Assembly: GCF_028858515.1 (NCBI RefSeq) | Contig: NZ_JAPJZJ010000003.1 | Span: forward strand, 512,674 to 576,673 | DNA length: 64,000 nt | Direction of reading: 5' to 3' | Source: Aurantiacibacter sp. D1-12 | Lineage (GTDB): Bacteria > Pseudomonadota > Alphaproteobacteria > Sphingomonadales > Sphingomonadaceae | Part shown: one piece after another, positions 29,175 through 39,020 of the stretch | How positions within the stretch are numbered: position 1 is the first letter of the stretch | Layout of the letters: every line of letters begins with the position of its first letter | Notes under the pieces: generated by a model | Databases searched by the model: none | What the model saw: only the letters and a program-made list of their open reading frames with translations | What the model was told of the DNA's origin: nothing | Made by a program: the position numbers and the translations under genes

Positions 29175-29660
29175 ATGAAACTGAATGACATCCGTGACAA
29201 TGAAGGTGCTCGCAAGGGCCGTATCCGCGTCGGACGCGGCATCGGTTCGGGCAAGGGTAAGACCGGCGGTCGCGGCCAGAAGGGCCAGAAGAGCCGTTCG
29301 GGCGTAGCCATCAAGGGCTTTGAAGGCGGCCAGATGCCGCTGCACATGCGCCTGCCGAAGCGTGGCTTCAACAACCCGTTTGGCAAGGACTATGCCGAGG
29401 TCAACCTTGGCACCGTGCAGAAGCTTGTCGATGACAAGAAGCTCGACGCCAAGAAGGACATCGATCACGCCGCGCTGAAGGCTGCCGGCGTTGCCCGCGG
29501 TGGCAAGGACGGCGTGCGTCTTCTCGGCAAGGGTGAAATCAAGTCAAAGCTGACCTTCAAGGTTGCCGGCGCCTCCAAGGCGGCTGTTGCAGCCGTTGAA
29601 AAGGCTGGCGGCAAGGTCGAACAGACCGCTGCCAAGAAGGAAAAGGCTTCGGCTGAATAA
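29175..29660 (+). CDS. rplO: 50S ribosomal protein L15
   Basis: 161 residues. L15 is a late assembly protein; the glycine/arginine-rich N-terminal arm ([22 protein letters not shown]) reaches into 23S r[19 protein letters not shown] is the family start, at ATG 29175; the upstream open frame is a shadow of rpmD. A 102-bp gap with a GGGCGCGCG/CGCGCGTCCC hairpin separates it from secY. Confidence 0.97.
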   Translation: MKLNDIRDNEGARKGRIRVGRGIGSGKGKTGGRGQKGQKSRSGVAIKGFEGGQMPLHMRLPKRGFNNPFGKDYAEVNLGTVQKLVDDKKLDAKKDIDHAALKAAGVARGGKDGVRLLGKGEIKSKLTFKVAGASKAAVAAVEKAGGKVEQTAAKKEKASAE

Positions 29661-29762
29661 ATTTTTAGGGCGCGCGGGTTCGACATCGGGCTCGCGCGTC
29701 CCTATCTAGCCTTCCTGAGCCGGGAGGGACCGGCGTTCTGACCTGGATCTGAAAGATTTCTC

Positions 29763-31133
29763 ATGGCTTCACGCGCCGATAATATCGCAAGCTCACTTAG
29801 CTTCGCCAACTTCTCCAAGGCGACCGAACTCAAGCAGCGCATCTGGTTCACCATTGGTGCGCTGATTGTGTTCCGTTTCCTCAGCTTTGTGCCGCTGCCC
29901 GGTGTTAACCCGGCCGCGCTGGCAGAGCTATACTCGCAGCAGGAACTCGGCGGCGGCATCATCGGCATGTTCAACATGTTCTCCGGTGGTTCGCTGGAGC
30001 GCATGAGCCTGATCGCGCTGGGCGTGATGCCGTACATTACGGCCTCTATCGTCGTGCAGCTCGCTTCTTCGCTTCATCCGAGCCTGATGGCGCTGAAGAA
30101 GGAAGGCGAGGCTGGCCGCAAGAAGCTGAACCAGTATACGCGTTACGGCACAGTGTTCCTTTGCGCGATCCAGGGCTGGTTCCTGGCGTCGGGTCTGGAA
30201 GCATTCGGCGCACAGGCAGGCATCCAGCCTGTTGTTGATCCGGGCATGATGTTCAAGGTCGTGGCCGTCATCAACCTGATCGGTGGCACCATGTTCCTGC
30301 TGTGGTTGGGTGAACAGATTACCGCGCGCGGCATTGGTAACGGTGTTTCGCTGATCATCATGGCGGGCATTGTCGCCCAGTTCCCGACCTTTACTGCGCA
30401 GTTGTTCGAAGGCGGCCGTTCGGGCTCTATCAGCAGCGCGCTGATCGCCTTCCTGGTCATCATGATCATTGCGCTGATTCTGGTCATCTGCTTCTTCGAG
30501 CGTGCCCAGCGCCGTTTGCTGATCCAGTATCCCAAGCGCGCGACGCAGCGCGGTGGTATGCAGGCAGACCGTTCGCACCTGCCGCTGAAGCTCAACACCG
30601 CTGGTGTGATCCCGCCGATCTTCGCCAGTTCGCTGCTGCTGCTGCCGCTGACGATCACGCAGTTTGCGGGTAACTCGATCGATACGACGAGTGCCAGTGG
30701 TAGCGTGATCCAGACGCTCAACCAATATCTGCAGCACGGGCAGCCGCTCTACATGCTGCTGTACGGCGTCGGCATCATGTTCTTCTGCTTCTTCTACACC
30801 GCTGTGGTCTTCAATCCGGAAGACACGGCTGACAACCTGAAGAAGCAGGGTGGCTTTATTCCGGGTATCCGTCCAGGCAAGCGGACCGCCGACTATCTCG
30901 ACTATGTGCTGAGCCGCATTACCGTGGTCGGCGCGATCTACCTGACTGCTGTCTGTGTGGTTCCCGAATACTTCATCGCATCCAACGGCCTCCCGCTGCT
31001 TCTCGGCGGTACCAGCCTGCTGATTACGGTGAACGTGACGGTGGATACGATCAGCCAGATCCAGTCGCACCTGCTTGCCCACCAGTATGGTGATCTTATC
31101 AAGAAGGCGAAGTTGAAGGGCCGGATGCGCTAA
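29763..31133 (+). CDS. secY: Preprotein translocase channel subunit SecY
   Basis: 456 residues with ten predicted membrane helices. SecY forms the protein-conducting channel with SecE and SecG and works with SecA. Landmarks are ELKQRIWFTIGALIVFRF, GVMPYITASIVVQL and the C-terminal cytoplasmic loop GGFIPGIRPGKRTADYL. Normal place at the end of the spc operon. Its level supports the many exported proteins in this window. Confidence 0.98.
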   Translation: MASRADNIASSLSFANFSKATELKQRIWFTIGALIVFRFLSFVPLPGVNPAALAELYSQQELGGGIIGMFNMFSGGSLERMSLIALGVMPYITASIVVQLASSLHPSLMALKKEGEAGRKKLNQYTRYGTVFLCAIQGWFLASGLEAFGAQAGIQPVVDPGMMFKVVAVINLIGGTMFLLWLGEQITARGIGNGVSLIIMAGIVAQFPTFTAQLFEGGRSGSISSALIAFLVIMIIALILVICFFERAQRRLLIQYPKRATQRGGMQADRSHLPLKLNTAGVIPPIFASSLLLLPLTITQFAGNSIDTTSASGSVIQTLNQYLQHGQPLYMLLYGVGIMFFCFFYTAVVFNPEDTADNLKKQGGFIPGIRPGKRTADYLDYVLSRITVVGAIYLTAVCVVPEYFIASNGLPLLLGGTSLLITVNVTVDTISQIQSHLLAHQYGDLIKKAKLKGRMR

Positions 31134-31176
31134 GCTAGCGTCGGCGACTTCAGGCTAACGGGGATTCGCGAGCTTC

Positions 31177-31827
31177 ATGAATATCATCCTTCTCGGCCCT
31201 CCGGGCGCAGGCAAGGGCACACAGGCCAACCTGCTCGTCGACAATCACGGCATGAAGCAGCTCTCTACCGGAGACATGCTGCGTGCCGCGGTGAAGGCGG
31301 GAACAGAGGTCGGGCTTGAAGCGAAAGCCGTGATGGAACGCGGCGAGCTGGTATCCGACGCCATCGTTTCAGCGCTGATCGATGACGAGCTCGCTGCAAT
31401 GGATGCTGACACCGGCGCGATCTTCGATGGTTTCCCTCGTACGCCCGCGCAGGCTGCAACTCTGGAAGAAATCCTCGCCAAGCATGATCGCAAACTGGAC
31501 CTGGTGGTTGAGCTGGTTGTCGATGAAGAGGCACTGGTTGACCGCGTCACCGGCCGCTTCACCTGCGCCAACTGCGGTGAGGGCTATCACGATCGGCACA
31601 AGCAGCCTGAAGTTGAAGGTGTGTGTGACCGCTGTGGTTCGACCGAATTCAAGCGCCGCAAGGACGATACCGAAGAGACCGTGCGTACGCGGATGAAGGA
31701 ATACCGCGCCAAGACAGCGCCGATCCTTCCGGTTTATGAGCCGCGCGGCATCGTTCACCGCGTTGACGGCATGGCGTCTATCGATGATGTGACGACGGCG
31801 ATCGAGAAGGTCTTGGCTTCGGCCTGA
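31177..31827 (+). CDS. adk: Adenylate kinase (zinc-type LID)
   Basis: 216 residues. Interconverts ATP + AMP and 2 ADP. The P-loop GPPGAGKGTQ is at residues 7-16, and the AMP-site segment is STGDMLRAAV. The long LID domain carries four cysteines (C130, C133, C150, C153) that bind Zn2+. It is 43 bp after secY, as is usual in this operon. Directly downstream is an unrelated exported protein rather than rpsM. Confidence 0.98.
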   Translation: MNIILLGPPGAGKGTQANLLVDNHGMKQLSTGDMLRAAVKAGTEVGLEAKAVMERGELVSDAIVSALIDDELAAMDADTGAIFDGFPRTPAQAATLEEILAKHDRKLDLVVELVVDEEALVDRVTGRFTCANCGEGYHDRHKQPEVEGVCDRCGSTEFKRRKDDTEETVRTRMKEYRAKTAPILPVYEPRGIVHRVDGMASIDDVTTAIEKVLASA

Positions 31828-31870
31828 CACTCGCGCTACCCCTTCCGTCACTCAACGGGAGGGAGTTTGC

Positions 31871-32416
31871 ATGAAAGTTCTGGGCATCACTGTTGCTGCG
31901 GCATTGGCCTGCACCGCGGGCAGCGCGTCGGCGGAAATCGTCGAGAGTCATGGAGACGGTTTTGCCACGCGCCACACCGCGGTGGTGGAGGCGGACCGCG
32001 CAACGGTATGGCAGGCGCTGCTGCATCCCGAGAACTGGTGGAGCCACACCTGGTCGGACAGTTCGGCGAACCTGCGGCTCGATGCGTTTGCGGGCGGATG
32101 CTTCTGCGAGACATTACCTGCAAACGATGGCTGGCCGGCCGGCTCTGTCGAACACATGCGTGTTGTCTTTGTACAGCCTGGCTCGACACTGCGGATGTCC
32201 GGTTCGCTCGGTCCACTGCAGACAGAAGCGTTGGCTGGCACGTTGTCGGTCAGCCTTGCCGATGAAGGCGAGGGCACGCGTATCACCTGGGAGTACATTA
32301 CCGGCGGACAGTCGCGCTTCCCGCTCGATCAGATCGCTCCGGTCGTGGACAGTGTTCAGGCCGAATTCCTGGGCGGATTGGTGGAGAATTTGGGTGGCGG
32401 TAGCATCGAGGGTTAA
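31871..32416 (+). CDS. Exported SRPBCC-fold (AHSA1/polyketide cyclase-like) protein
   Basis: 181 residues. A signal peptide ending ASA (about residue 21) precedes an SRPBCC domain: VVEADRATVWQALLHPENWWSHTWS at the N-terminus and a C-terminal long helix QIAPVVDSVQAEFLGGLVENL. SRPBCC proteins bind hydrophobic ligands in a deep pocket. Export of this fold is notable. It interrupts the usual adk-rpsM adjacency of the spc and alpha operons. A GGGAGGGAG ribosome site precedes ATG 31871. Ligand unknown. Confidence 0.78.
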   Translation: MKVLGITVAAALACTAGSASAEIVESHGDGFATRHTAVVEADRATVWQALLHPENWWSHTWSDSSANLRLDAFAGGCFCETLPANDGWPAGSVEHMRVVFVQPGSTLRMSGSLGPLQTEALAGTLSVSLADEGEGTRITWEYITGGQSRFPLDQIAPVVDSVQAEFLGGLVENLGGGSIEG

Positions 32417-32424
32417 CGCCAATT

Positions 32425-32453
32425 TTGACTAGCGTGTAACACGGCGCTATAAG
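32425..32453 (+). promoter_or_regulatory. Alpha-operon promoter P1
   Basis: TTGACT (32425-32430), a 17-bp spacer and TATAAG (32448-32453): near-consensus sigma-70 promoter immediately after the SRPBCC gene and about 250 bp ahead of rpsM. Confidence 0.75.
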
Positions 32454-32515
32454 TGTGAGCACAACACGGGAATAACAAATCGGGCTGCGCAATGCCGCAA
32501 GCTCGCTTTCGCCTG

Positions 32516-32544
32516 TTGACGTAGAGAGGGAATCACCCTATCTG
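32516..32544 (+). promoter_or_regulatory. Alpha-operon promoter P2
   Basis: TTGACG (32516-32521), a 17-bp spacer and TATCTG (32539-32544), 91 bp downstream of P1 and in the same orientation. The leader to rpsM would be about 160 nt. The rest of the 293-bp gap shows nothing else I can name. Confidence 0.7.
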
Positions 32545-32709
32545 CGCCTTTCATTCGTTCAATTGCAAAGATTTGCGTGATTTGTCGTGCGCGCTTTCCG
32601 CGTCGTAATCATGCCTTTCCCGGTAACTGGGCGAGAATGAAGCGTTGAGATAGGGGCGTGCTAACCGTTTGACGGAATTGGCAAATCCCTGTGGAGCATG
32701 GAGAATTAA

Positions 32710-33078
32710 GTGGCTCGTATTGCCGGGGTAAACATCCCCACAAACAAGCGCGTTATCATCGCGCTCACCTATATTCACGGAATCGGTTCGACGACTGCCA
32801 AGAAGATCGTCGACAAGCTTGGCATTGATTACTCTGCACGTGTGCAGGACCTGACCGATGCTGAAGTTCTGCAGATCCGTGAAACCATTGATGCCGATTA
32901 CACCGTGGAAGGCGACCTGCGTCGTGAAACCGCGATGAACATCAAGCGTCTGATGGACCTCGCCAGCTATCGCGGTCTGCGTCACCGTAAGGGTCTCCCG
33001 ACCCGCGGCCAGCGCACCCACACCAACGCCCGTACCCGCAAGGGTAAGGCCAAGCCGATCGCCGGCAAGAAGAAGTAA
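32710..33078 (+). CDS. rpsM: 30S ribosomal protein S13
   Basis: 122 residues. S13 is in the 30S head and contacts P-site tRNA and the 50S subunit. [25 protein letters not shown] and [24 protein letters not shown] are diagnostic (quoted in part). It uses a GTG start at 32710, 8 bp after GGAG. First gene of the alpha operon here, behind tandem promoters. Confidence 0.97.
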   Translation: MARIAGVNIPTNKRVIIALTYIHGIGSTTAKKIVDKLGIDYSARVQDLTDAEVLQIRETIDADYTVEGDLRRETAMNIKRLMDLASYRGLRHRKGLPTRGQRTHTNARTRKGKAKPIAGKKK

Positions 33079-33132
33079 GCTCGGGCAACCCCCAAGCTTT
33101 TCCCTTCTTTCGACTAACGAGGAAACGAGAAA

Positions 33133-33522
33133 ATGGCACGCGAACCAGGCCGGGTACGGCGCCGCGACAAAAAGAACATCAGCAGCGGCGTGGCACACGT
33201 CAATGCGAGTTTCAACAACACCATGATCACCATCACCGATGCGCAGGGCAATGCTATCAGCTGGTCCAGCGCGGGCATGATGGGCTTCAAGGGTAGCCGC
33301 AAGTCTACTCCGTATGCAGCACAGGTTGCAGCGGATGATGCCGGCAAGAAGGCCGCCGAACACGGCGTTCGCACCCTGGAAGTCGAGATCAAGGGACCGG
33401 GTTCGGGCCGCGAAAGCGCGCTTCGTGCTCTGCAGGCGGTGGGTTTCACCATCACCTCGATCCGTGACGTAACGCCGATCCCGCACAACGGCGTGCGACC
33501 ATCCAAGCGTCGCCGCGTCTGA
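33133..33522 (+). CDS. rpsK: 30S ribosomal protein S11
   Basis: 129 residues, standard. S11 forms the platform and contacts mRNA upstream of the start codon. [18 protein letters not shown] and the C-terminal [15 protein letters not shown] are typical. It is 54 bp after rpsM; 113 bp with a strong hairpin separates it from rpoA. No rpsD is found between them, unlike in E. coli. Confidence 0.98.
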   Translation: MAREPGRVRRRDKKNISSGVAHVNASFNNTMITITDAQGNAISWSSAGMMGFKGSRKSTPYAAQVAADDAGKKAAEHGVRTLEVEIKGPGSGRESALRALQAVGFTITSIRDVTPIPHNGVRPSKRRRV

Positions 33523-33573
33523 TCGAAGCCTGCCGCGGGGGCACGTCGCCTTCGCAAACACAGTCATCGCATC

Positions 33574-33605
33574 AGCCGCGGCGGTACCAGCGCCCCGCGG
33601 CTTTT
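33574..33605 (+). terminator. Terminator-like hairpin between rpsK and rpoA
   Basis: AGCCGCGG (33574-33581) pairs perfectly with CCGCGGCT (33595-33602) around a 13-nt loop and is followed by TTT. It may lower read-through into rpoA relative to the ribosomal genes; the T-run is short, so termination would be partial. Confidence 0.45.
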
Positions 33606-33635
33606 GCGCAACCTAGATACCTTTAGGGGAAGTCC

Positions 33636-34691
33636 ATGTCCGTCAATACGAAGAACTGGCAGGAACTGAAGAAGCCCAACGTGCTCGACATCAAGGAAGG
33701 TGCCGACAAGAAGCGCAAGGCTACCTTCGTTGCCGAACCGCTTGAGCGCGGTTACGGCCTGACACTCGGCAACGCCCTGCGCCGCGTGCTCCTGTCGAGC
33801 CTTCAGGGTGCCGCGATCACCTCGATCAAGATTGAAAACGTGCTGCATGAATTCAGTTCGCTTGCCGGTGTGCGTGAAGACGTGACCGACATTGTGCTGA
33901 ACGTGAAGCAGATCGCTCTCAAGATGGAAGGCGAAGGTGCCAAGCGCCTGCAGCTCTCCGCTACCGGTCCGGCTGAAGTGAAGGCTGGCGACATCGCCGT
34001 TTCGGGCGACATCGAAGTCCTCAACAAGGATCTCGTGATCTGCCACCTTGACGAAGGCGCAACGCTCAACATGGAGCTGACCGCAGACACCGGTAAGGGC
34101 TATGCCCCGGCCGTTGCCAACCGTCCGGCAGACGCGCCGATCGGCCTGATCCCGGTCGACAGCCTGTACTCGCCGATCAAGCAGGTGAGCTACAAGGTCG
34201 AGAACGCCCGTGTTGGTCAGGAACTCGACTTCGACAAGCTGAGCCTCACCATTGAGACTGACGGCACCGTCACCCCTGAAGATGCGATCGCCTACGCAGC
34301 GCGCATCCTGCAGGACCAGCTGACTCTGTTCGTCCACTTCGAAGACGGCATCCCGCAGCCGCAGGCCGCCATGATCGGCGTTGCTGCAGAGCCGCAGGAA
34401 AGCGACACCAACCAACTCAACCGTTACCTCCTCAAGAAGGTGGACGAGCTGGAACTGTCGGTGCGTTCGGCAAACTGCCTCAAGAACGACAACATCATCT
34501 ACATTGGCGACCTGGTCCAGAAGACCGAAGCCGAGATGCTGCGCACGCCGAACTTCGGTCGCAAGTCATTGAACGAGATCAAGGAAGTTCTCTCCAGCAT
34601 GGGTCTGCGCCTCGGTATGGACATCCCTGGCTGGCCGCCTGAGAACATCGAAGAAATGGCCAAGAAGCTGGAGCAGGAACTGCTCGGCTAA
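33636..34691 (+). CDS. rpoA: RNA polymerase alpha subunit
   Basis: 351 residues. The N-terminal domain (assembly; [25 protein letters not shown]) and the C-terminal domain that binds UP elements and activators ([25 protein letters not shown]) are both present, joined by an acidic linker. Slightly longer than E. coli RpoA (329). GGGGAAG precedes ATG 33636. Confidence 0.98.
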   Translation: MSVNTKNWQELKKPNVLDIKEGADKKRKATFVAEPLERGYGLTLGNALRRVLLSSLQGAAITSIKIENVLHEFSSLAGVREDVTDIVLNVKQIALKMEGEGAKRLQLSATGPAEVKAGDIAVSGDIEVLNKDLVICHLDEGATLNMELTADTGKGYAPAVANRPADAPIGLIPVDSLYSPIKQVSYKVENARVGQELDFDKLSLTIETDGTVTPEDAIAYAARILQDQLTLFVHFEDGIPQPQAAMIGVAAEPQESDTNQLNRYLLKKVDELELSVRSANCLKNDNIIYIGDLVQKTEAEMLRTPNFGRKSLNEIKEVLSSMGLRLGMDIPGWPPENIEEMAKKLEQELLG

Positions 34692-34778
34692 TAGCCAAAT
34701 GGGGCATGGGCCGGACCCCTTTTTCCGGCCTGCATCGGGCTACCTCATACGGGCCCCCTACGAACTGGAGTAAGTAAT

Positions 34779-35198
34779 ATGCGTCACGGTATTTCTGGCC
34801 GTAAGCTCAGCCGTAAGTCTCAGCACCGCACCGCCCTGTTCCGCAACATGGCTGCTGCGCTGATCAAGCACGAGCAGATCCTCACCACCACGGCAAAGGC
34901 GAAGGAAATTCGCCCCTATGTCGAAAAGCTGATCACGCTGGCAAAGCGTGGCGGCCTGTCGAACCGTCGCCTTGCGGCCGCTCGCCTGATGGATGACACG
35001 CAGCTGACCAAGCTGTTTGACGTTCTGGCCGAGCGTTACAAGGATCGCGACGGCGGCTATACCCGCATCATCAAGGCCGGCTACCGTCAGAGCGACGCTG
35101 CTGCCATCGCCTATATCGAACTCGTCGATCGTGACGAAGATGCGAAAGGCCAGGACAGCGGTCCGGTGATGACCGAGGACGATTTCGAAGACGCGTAA
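34779..35198 (+). CDS. rplQ: 50S ribosomal protein L17
   Basis: 139 residues. [25 protein letters not shown] is the family N-terminus (quoted in part). L17 lies near the tunnel exit. The last gene of the alpha operon, followed by a clear terminator. The C-terminus is acidic and a little extended. The 87-bp gap from rpoA holds a GGCCGGA/TCCGGCC hairpin (34709-34730). Confidence 0.97.
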   Translation: MRHGISGRKLSRKSQHRTALFRNMAAALIKHEQILTTTAKAKEIRPYVEKLITLAKRGGLSNRRLAAARLMDDTQLTKLFDVLAERYKDRDGGYTRIIKAGYRQSDAAAIAYIELVDRDEDAKGQDSGPVMTEDDFEDA

Positions 35199-35221
35199 GC
35201 GCGCGTCAACGCGAAGCAAGC

Positions 35222-35255
35222 AAAGGGCTGGTGGAGCAATTCACCGGCCCTTTTC
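35222..35255 (+). terminator. Rho-independent terminator of the alpha operon
   Basis: AAAGGGCTGGTG pairs with CACCGGCCCTTT (one G-U pair) around GAGCAATT, followed by TCTTTTG. It lies 24 bp after rplQ and ends the 20-kb ribosomal block. Confidence 0.85.
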
Positions 35256-35285
35256 TTTTGCGCGGATAGTGGCAGAGTGCGCGCC

Positions 35286-36668
35286 ATGATCCGCATCACA
35301 CTCGCCGCAGCCGCTGGGCTGCTGATCGCCGCTCCCGCCAACGCGCAGAGCATCTCGCAAAGCGACCTGCAAGACCGCTATGACCGCGCGCTGGCTGCTG
35401 GGTACAAAGCGATGTTTCTGTGCAGTGCGATTGCCAATGCGGAGCGCAATGGGGCAACTCGCACACCCGAAAGCGTGATGGAGTGGGAACTAACGGGAAT
35501 TCAAGCTCCGCTGGACGATATCGTTCGTAGGCTTCCCCACCGTATCACCTATCGCATTGATCCAGAGCGGCCGCAGATGGCCCCTGAAGTCGATATGGTT
35601 GCGGTAGAATGGGCAGAAGGTGCCGAACCACGGGTTGCCCGACATCTAAGCGGTCGGGGATGCGCAATCTATCCAATTGGCACTGAAGACATTGAAACGC
35701 CTGAGGGTGAACGTGCCAGGTCGTTAGCTCCTCGAATGTTTGTGCACACCATGCCTTCGCCAACGCAGCCGGTGGCCGATCTGGCTCTCACTGATCAATA
35801 CGGGGTGGATGCCCGAACCACACAAATCCTAATTCGACACAATACGCGGTTGGCTGCTTATGCGACGGCCGACGGTTGGGAGCCCGGTCCGCAGAGGACG
35901 TGGTCGGTAGCCAAGAGTATTGCCGCAACACTCGTCGGCGCTGCCGTTCAACGGGGTGAAGTCAATGTGATGGACAGCGCGGGACTTGGCGAAAGCGATG
36001 AAGATCCGCGGCGCGCAATAACGATTGATCAACTGCTGCGCATGGCATCGGGCCGCTATTCGGATACGCCCGGCAACAGGACTGATCCGCTCTACTTCGG
36101 CGGGGCAACGGTTGACGAAGTTGCTCTAGATTGGCCGCTGATCCATGAGCCGGGAAGCGTCTATCGCTATGCCAACAACGACACACTCGCGGCGATCGCG
36201 GCTATTGAGCATACCTTTCAGGAACATTCACCTGCCGAACTCTTTGACCGCCTCGACATGACCGGTGCAGTTGCCGAGACTGATTGGCAGGGCAATTACG
36301 TGCTATCCTCCCAAGTGTGGGCTACCGCAAATGACCTCCTCAACCTTGGTGAACTGCACCTTCGTGACGGGGTTTGGGGAGGAGAGCGCATCCTGCCCGA
36401 AGGCTGGGTCGAGTACATCTCATCACCCGCAGGCCCTCAGCCAGGTGGCTCGCGCGGTTGGGGCTATGGCGCCGGCTGGTGGCTGCTCAACAATAGCGAG
36501 GGCATTCCGCCGGACACCTTCATGGCGGCGGGTAATCGCGGGCAGTACATTGTCGTGGTGCCTAGCCGTGATGTTGTGATCGTACGGCGGGGAGAGGACC
36601 CTGCGGGCGGCTCAGGCTTCGATATTGTCGCCTTCACCCGTGATGTGCTGGCTGCGCTCGACGAATAG
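35286..36668 (+). CDS. Exported serine hydrolase of the beta-lactamase / class C family
   Basis: 460 residues. The signal peptide (LAAAAGLLIAAPANA) is followed by about 170 divergent residues and then a beta-lactamase-related domain. The SxxK motif is SVAK (S207, K210 by position), the YxN-type element is YRYANND, and the final motif region is NRGQY near residue 415. The family includes penicillin-binding-like carboxypeptidases and esterases; a real beta-lactamase role is not implied. ATG 35286 was preferred over an in-frame GTG nine bases upstream because it begins the signal peptide. It is expressed separately, after the alpha-operon terminator. Confidence 0.83.
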   Translation: MIRITLAAAAGLLIAAPANAQSISQSDLQDRYDRALAAGYKAMFLCSAIANAERNGATRTPESVMEWELTGIQAPLDDIVRRLPHRITYRIDPERPQMAPEVDMVAVEWAEGAEPRVARHLSGRGCAIYPIGTEDIETPEGERARSLAPRMFVHTMPSPTQPVADLALTDQYGVDARTTQILIRHNTRLAAYATADGWEPGPQRTWSVAKSIAATLVGAAVQRGEVNVMDSAGLGESDEDPRRAITIDQLLRMASGRYSDTPGNRTDPLYFGGATVDEVALDWPLIHEPGSVYRYANNDTLAAIAAIEHTFQEHSPAELFDRLDMTGAVAETDWQGNYVLSSQVWATANDLLNLGELHLRDGVWGGERILPEGWVEYISSPAGPQPGGSRGWGYGAGWWLLNNSEGIPPDTFMAAGNRGQYIVVVPSRDVVIVRRGEDPAGGSGFDIVAFTRDVLAALDE

Positions 36669-36745
36669 CCATCAGTTTGCCTTGATCAGAACAAGTTTCG
36701 TTGCCAACTATCCCCGCAGGACTTTGCACAAACACATGAGGCTTT

Positions 36746-38893
36746 ATGACACGCCATCTTCTCGCCGCGGCAGCGGCCATCGCGATTGTTGCGCCCGTCG
36801 CTAACGCACAGGACATGACAGCGCCCGACTATCCCGAAACCCGTACGGGTGATGTGGTCGAGACGATCTTCGGTGAAGAGGTCGCGGACCCCTACCGCTG
36901 GCTGGAAGAGGATGTTCGCAACAGCGAGGAAGTGGCCGCATGGGTTGATGCGCAGAACGAAGTCACCGACGCCTATCTCGACGGACTGCCCGCACGCCAG
37001 TGGTTTGCCGACCGCATTGGCGAGTTGTTCGATTACGAGCGTTTCGGCATTCCTGTGGCACGCGGCGACCGCTATTTCTTCACGCATAATTCCGGCCTGC
37101 AGAACCAGTCGCCGCTTTACGTGCAGGACGGTCTGACGGGTGAGCGCCGTGTGCTGATAGACCCGAACGAGTGGGCTGACGACGGTGCAACCGCGCTGGC
37201 GGGCTGGGTGCCATCTCCCGATGGCTCCAAGCTGCTCTACAGCGTGCAGGACGGTGGCAGCGACTGGCGTATCGTCCGCGTGCTTGATGTTGCGACGGGT
37301 GAGCAGATCGGCGGCGATGTGCGCTGGGTGAAGTTCTCCGGCCTCAGCTGGGTGGGCGAAGAAGGTTTCGTCTACTCGCGCTTCCCCGAGCCGGAGGAGG
37401 GTGAGGATTTCCAGGCACTCAACCTCAACCAGTCGATCTACTACCATGATCTGGGCACCGACCAGTCGGAAGACCAACTCGTATTCGCCACTCCTGATGC
37501 GCCCGAGCAGAACAACTTCGGCGGCGTCAGCGAAGATGGCCGCTGGATGACGATCCTTTCGTCCACCGGCACGGATTCACGTTATGAGGTCAATCTTGTT
37601 GATCTCGATGCGCGCGACACCAATGGCTGGCAGGTCATTCCGCTGGTTGAGGGGTTCGACTACGCATGGAACCCTATCGGAAATGTCGGCTCCACGATCT
37701 ATTTCACCACCAACAATGATGCGCCGCTCTATCGCATCGTTTCGATCGACATGGACAACCCGCAGGCGGGCTGGAATGTAATCGTGCCCGAGCGTGATCA
37801 GCCGATTGCCGGTGCCAGCATGGTGGGTGACCACCTGATCGTCGAGTATCTCGAAGACGCCAGTTCCAGCGCATACGTGATGACGCTGGAAGGCGAGCTG
37901 GTTCGCGAAATCGAATTTGCCGGGCTTGGTTCGGCAGGCGGCTTTGGCGGCAGCGCAGACAGTAACGAGACGTTCTACAGCTTCTCCAGCTTCAACCGCC
38001 CCGGCACGATCTACCGCTACGATGTCGCGACGGGCGAGACGAATACCTTCGCCGCGCCGGAAGTCAGCTTCGATCCGGAAGATTTCGTTGTCGAGCAACG
38101 CTTCTATGAAAGCCGTGATGGCACGCGCGTACCGATGTTCATCGTTCGCCGCGCAGATGTGGTGGAGAGCGGTGAGGCGGTACCGACACTGCTTTACGGC
38201 TATGGTGGCTTCGATATTTCGCTCACCCCAGGCTTCTCTTCCACACGCCTTGCATGGGTCGAGGCAGGCGGTGCCTTTGTCATGGCCAACATCCGCGGTG
38301 GCGGTGAATATGGCCGCGCCTGGCATGATGGCGGTCGTCGCGCCAACAAACAGAACGTGTTCGACGATTTCATCGCTGCAGGCGAGTTCCTGATCGACGA
38401 AGGTATCACGCCGGAAGATGGCCTTGCTATCCAGGGCGGTTCCAACGGCGGCCTGCTGGTGGGTGCTGTGGCGAACCAGCGCCCCGATCTCTTTGCAGCC
38501 GGTAATGCTGCTGTGGGCGTGATGGATATGTTGCGCTTCGACCAGTGGACAGCCGGGCGCTACTGGGTCGATGACTACGGCTATCCTGACCGCGAGGAGG
38601 ACTGGCGCATCCTGCGTGCCTATTCGCCGTATCACAACATTCAGGCCGATACTGAGTACCCGGCGCTGCTGGTGACAACGGCAGACACCGATGACCGCGT
38701 GGTGCCCGGACACTCTTTCAAATACACCGCTGCTCTGCAGGCAGCCAACCTTGGCGAGCGCCCGCAATTGATCCGTATCGAGACCCGCGCGGGTCACGGA
38801 TCGGGCAAGCCGACCGATAAGGCTATTGAGGAAGCATCTGATATTGCTGCATTCCTTGCCTACTGGACCGGCCTCAACCCGCAAGAAGACTGA
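36746..38893 (+). CDS. Exported prolyl oligopeptidase (S9A family)
   Basis: 715 residues. A signal peptide (ending VANAQ, about residue 22) is followed by the N-terminal part of the catalytic domain, a seven-bladed propeller and the C-terminal alpha/beta-hydrolase. The nucleophile motif GGSNGG places Ser at 566; the Asp lies in TADTDDRVVPGH and the His in TRAGHGSGKPT. It cleaves short proline-containing peptides, here in the periplasm. A 13-bp inverted repeat begins at its stop codon. It fits the theme of exported peptidases in this window. Confidence 0.93.
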   Translation: MTRHLLAAAAAIAIVAPVANAQDMTAPDYPETRTGDVVETIFGEEVADPYRWLEEDVRNSEEVAAWVDAQNEVTDAYLDGLPARQWFADRIGELFDYERFGIPVARGDRYFFTHNSGLQNQSPLYVQDGLTGERRVLIDPNEWADDGATALAGWVPSPDGSKLLYSVQDGGSDWRIVRVLDVATGEQIGGDVRWVKFSGLSWVGEEGFVYSRFPEPEEGEDFQALNLNQSIYYHDLGTDQSEDQLVFATPDAPEQNNFGGVSEDGRWMTILSSTGTDSRYEVNLVDLDARDTNGWQVIPLVEGFDYAWNPIGNVGSTIYFTTNNDAPLYRIVSIDMDNPQAGWNVIVPERDQPIAGASMVGDHLIVEYLEDASSSAYVMTLEGELVREIEFAGLGSAGGFGGSADSNETFYSFSSFNRPGTIYRYDVATGETNTFAAPEVSFDPEDFVVEQRFYESRDGTRVPMFIVRRADVVESGEAVPTLLYGYGGFDISLTPGFSSTRLAWVEAGGAFVMANIRGGGEYGRAWHDGGRRANKQNVFDDFIAAGEFLIDEGITPEDGLAIQGGSNGGLLVGAVANQRPDLFAAGNAAVGVMDMLRFDQWTAGRYWVDDYGYPDREEDWRILRAYSPYHNIQADTEYPALLVTTADTDDRVVPGHSFKYTAALQAANLGERPQLIRIETRAGHGSGKPTDKAIEEASDIAAFLAYWTGLNPQED

Positions 38894-38925
38894 TGTTCAG
38901 AAAAGTGCATAGTTTTCTGAACATC
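38892..38925. repeat. 13-bp perfect inverted repeat at the end of the prolyl oligopeptidase gene
   Basis: GATGTTCAGAAAA (38892-38904) and TTTTCTGAACATC (38913-38925) are exact reverse complements with an 8-bp spacer. The left arm overlaps the stop codon. Without a long T-run it could be a terminator for either direction or a protein-binding site for the next gene. Confidence 0.6.
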
Positions 38926-39020
38926 GGCTAACACGCGAGTTCAGTCTGCCATCAGGGCGAATCATCTAGAACCCTTCTCATCGGCGGCAATCATGCTGCT
39001 GGTGAGAAGGAGAAGCCCTG

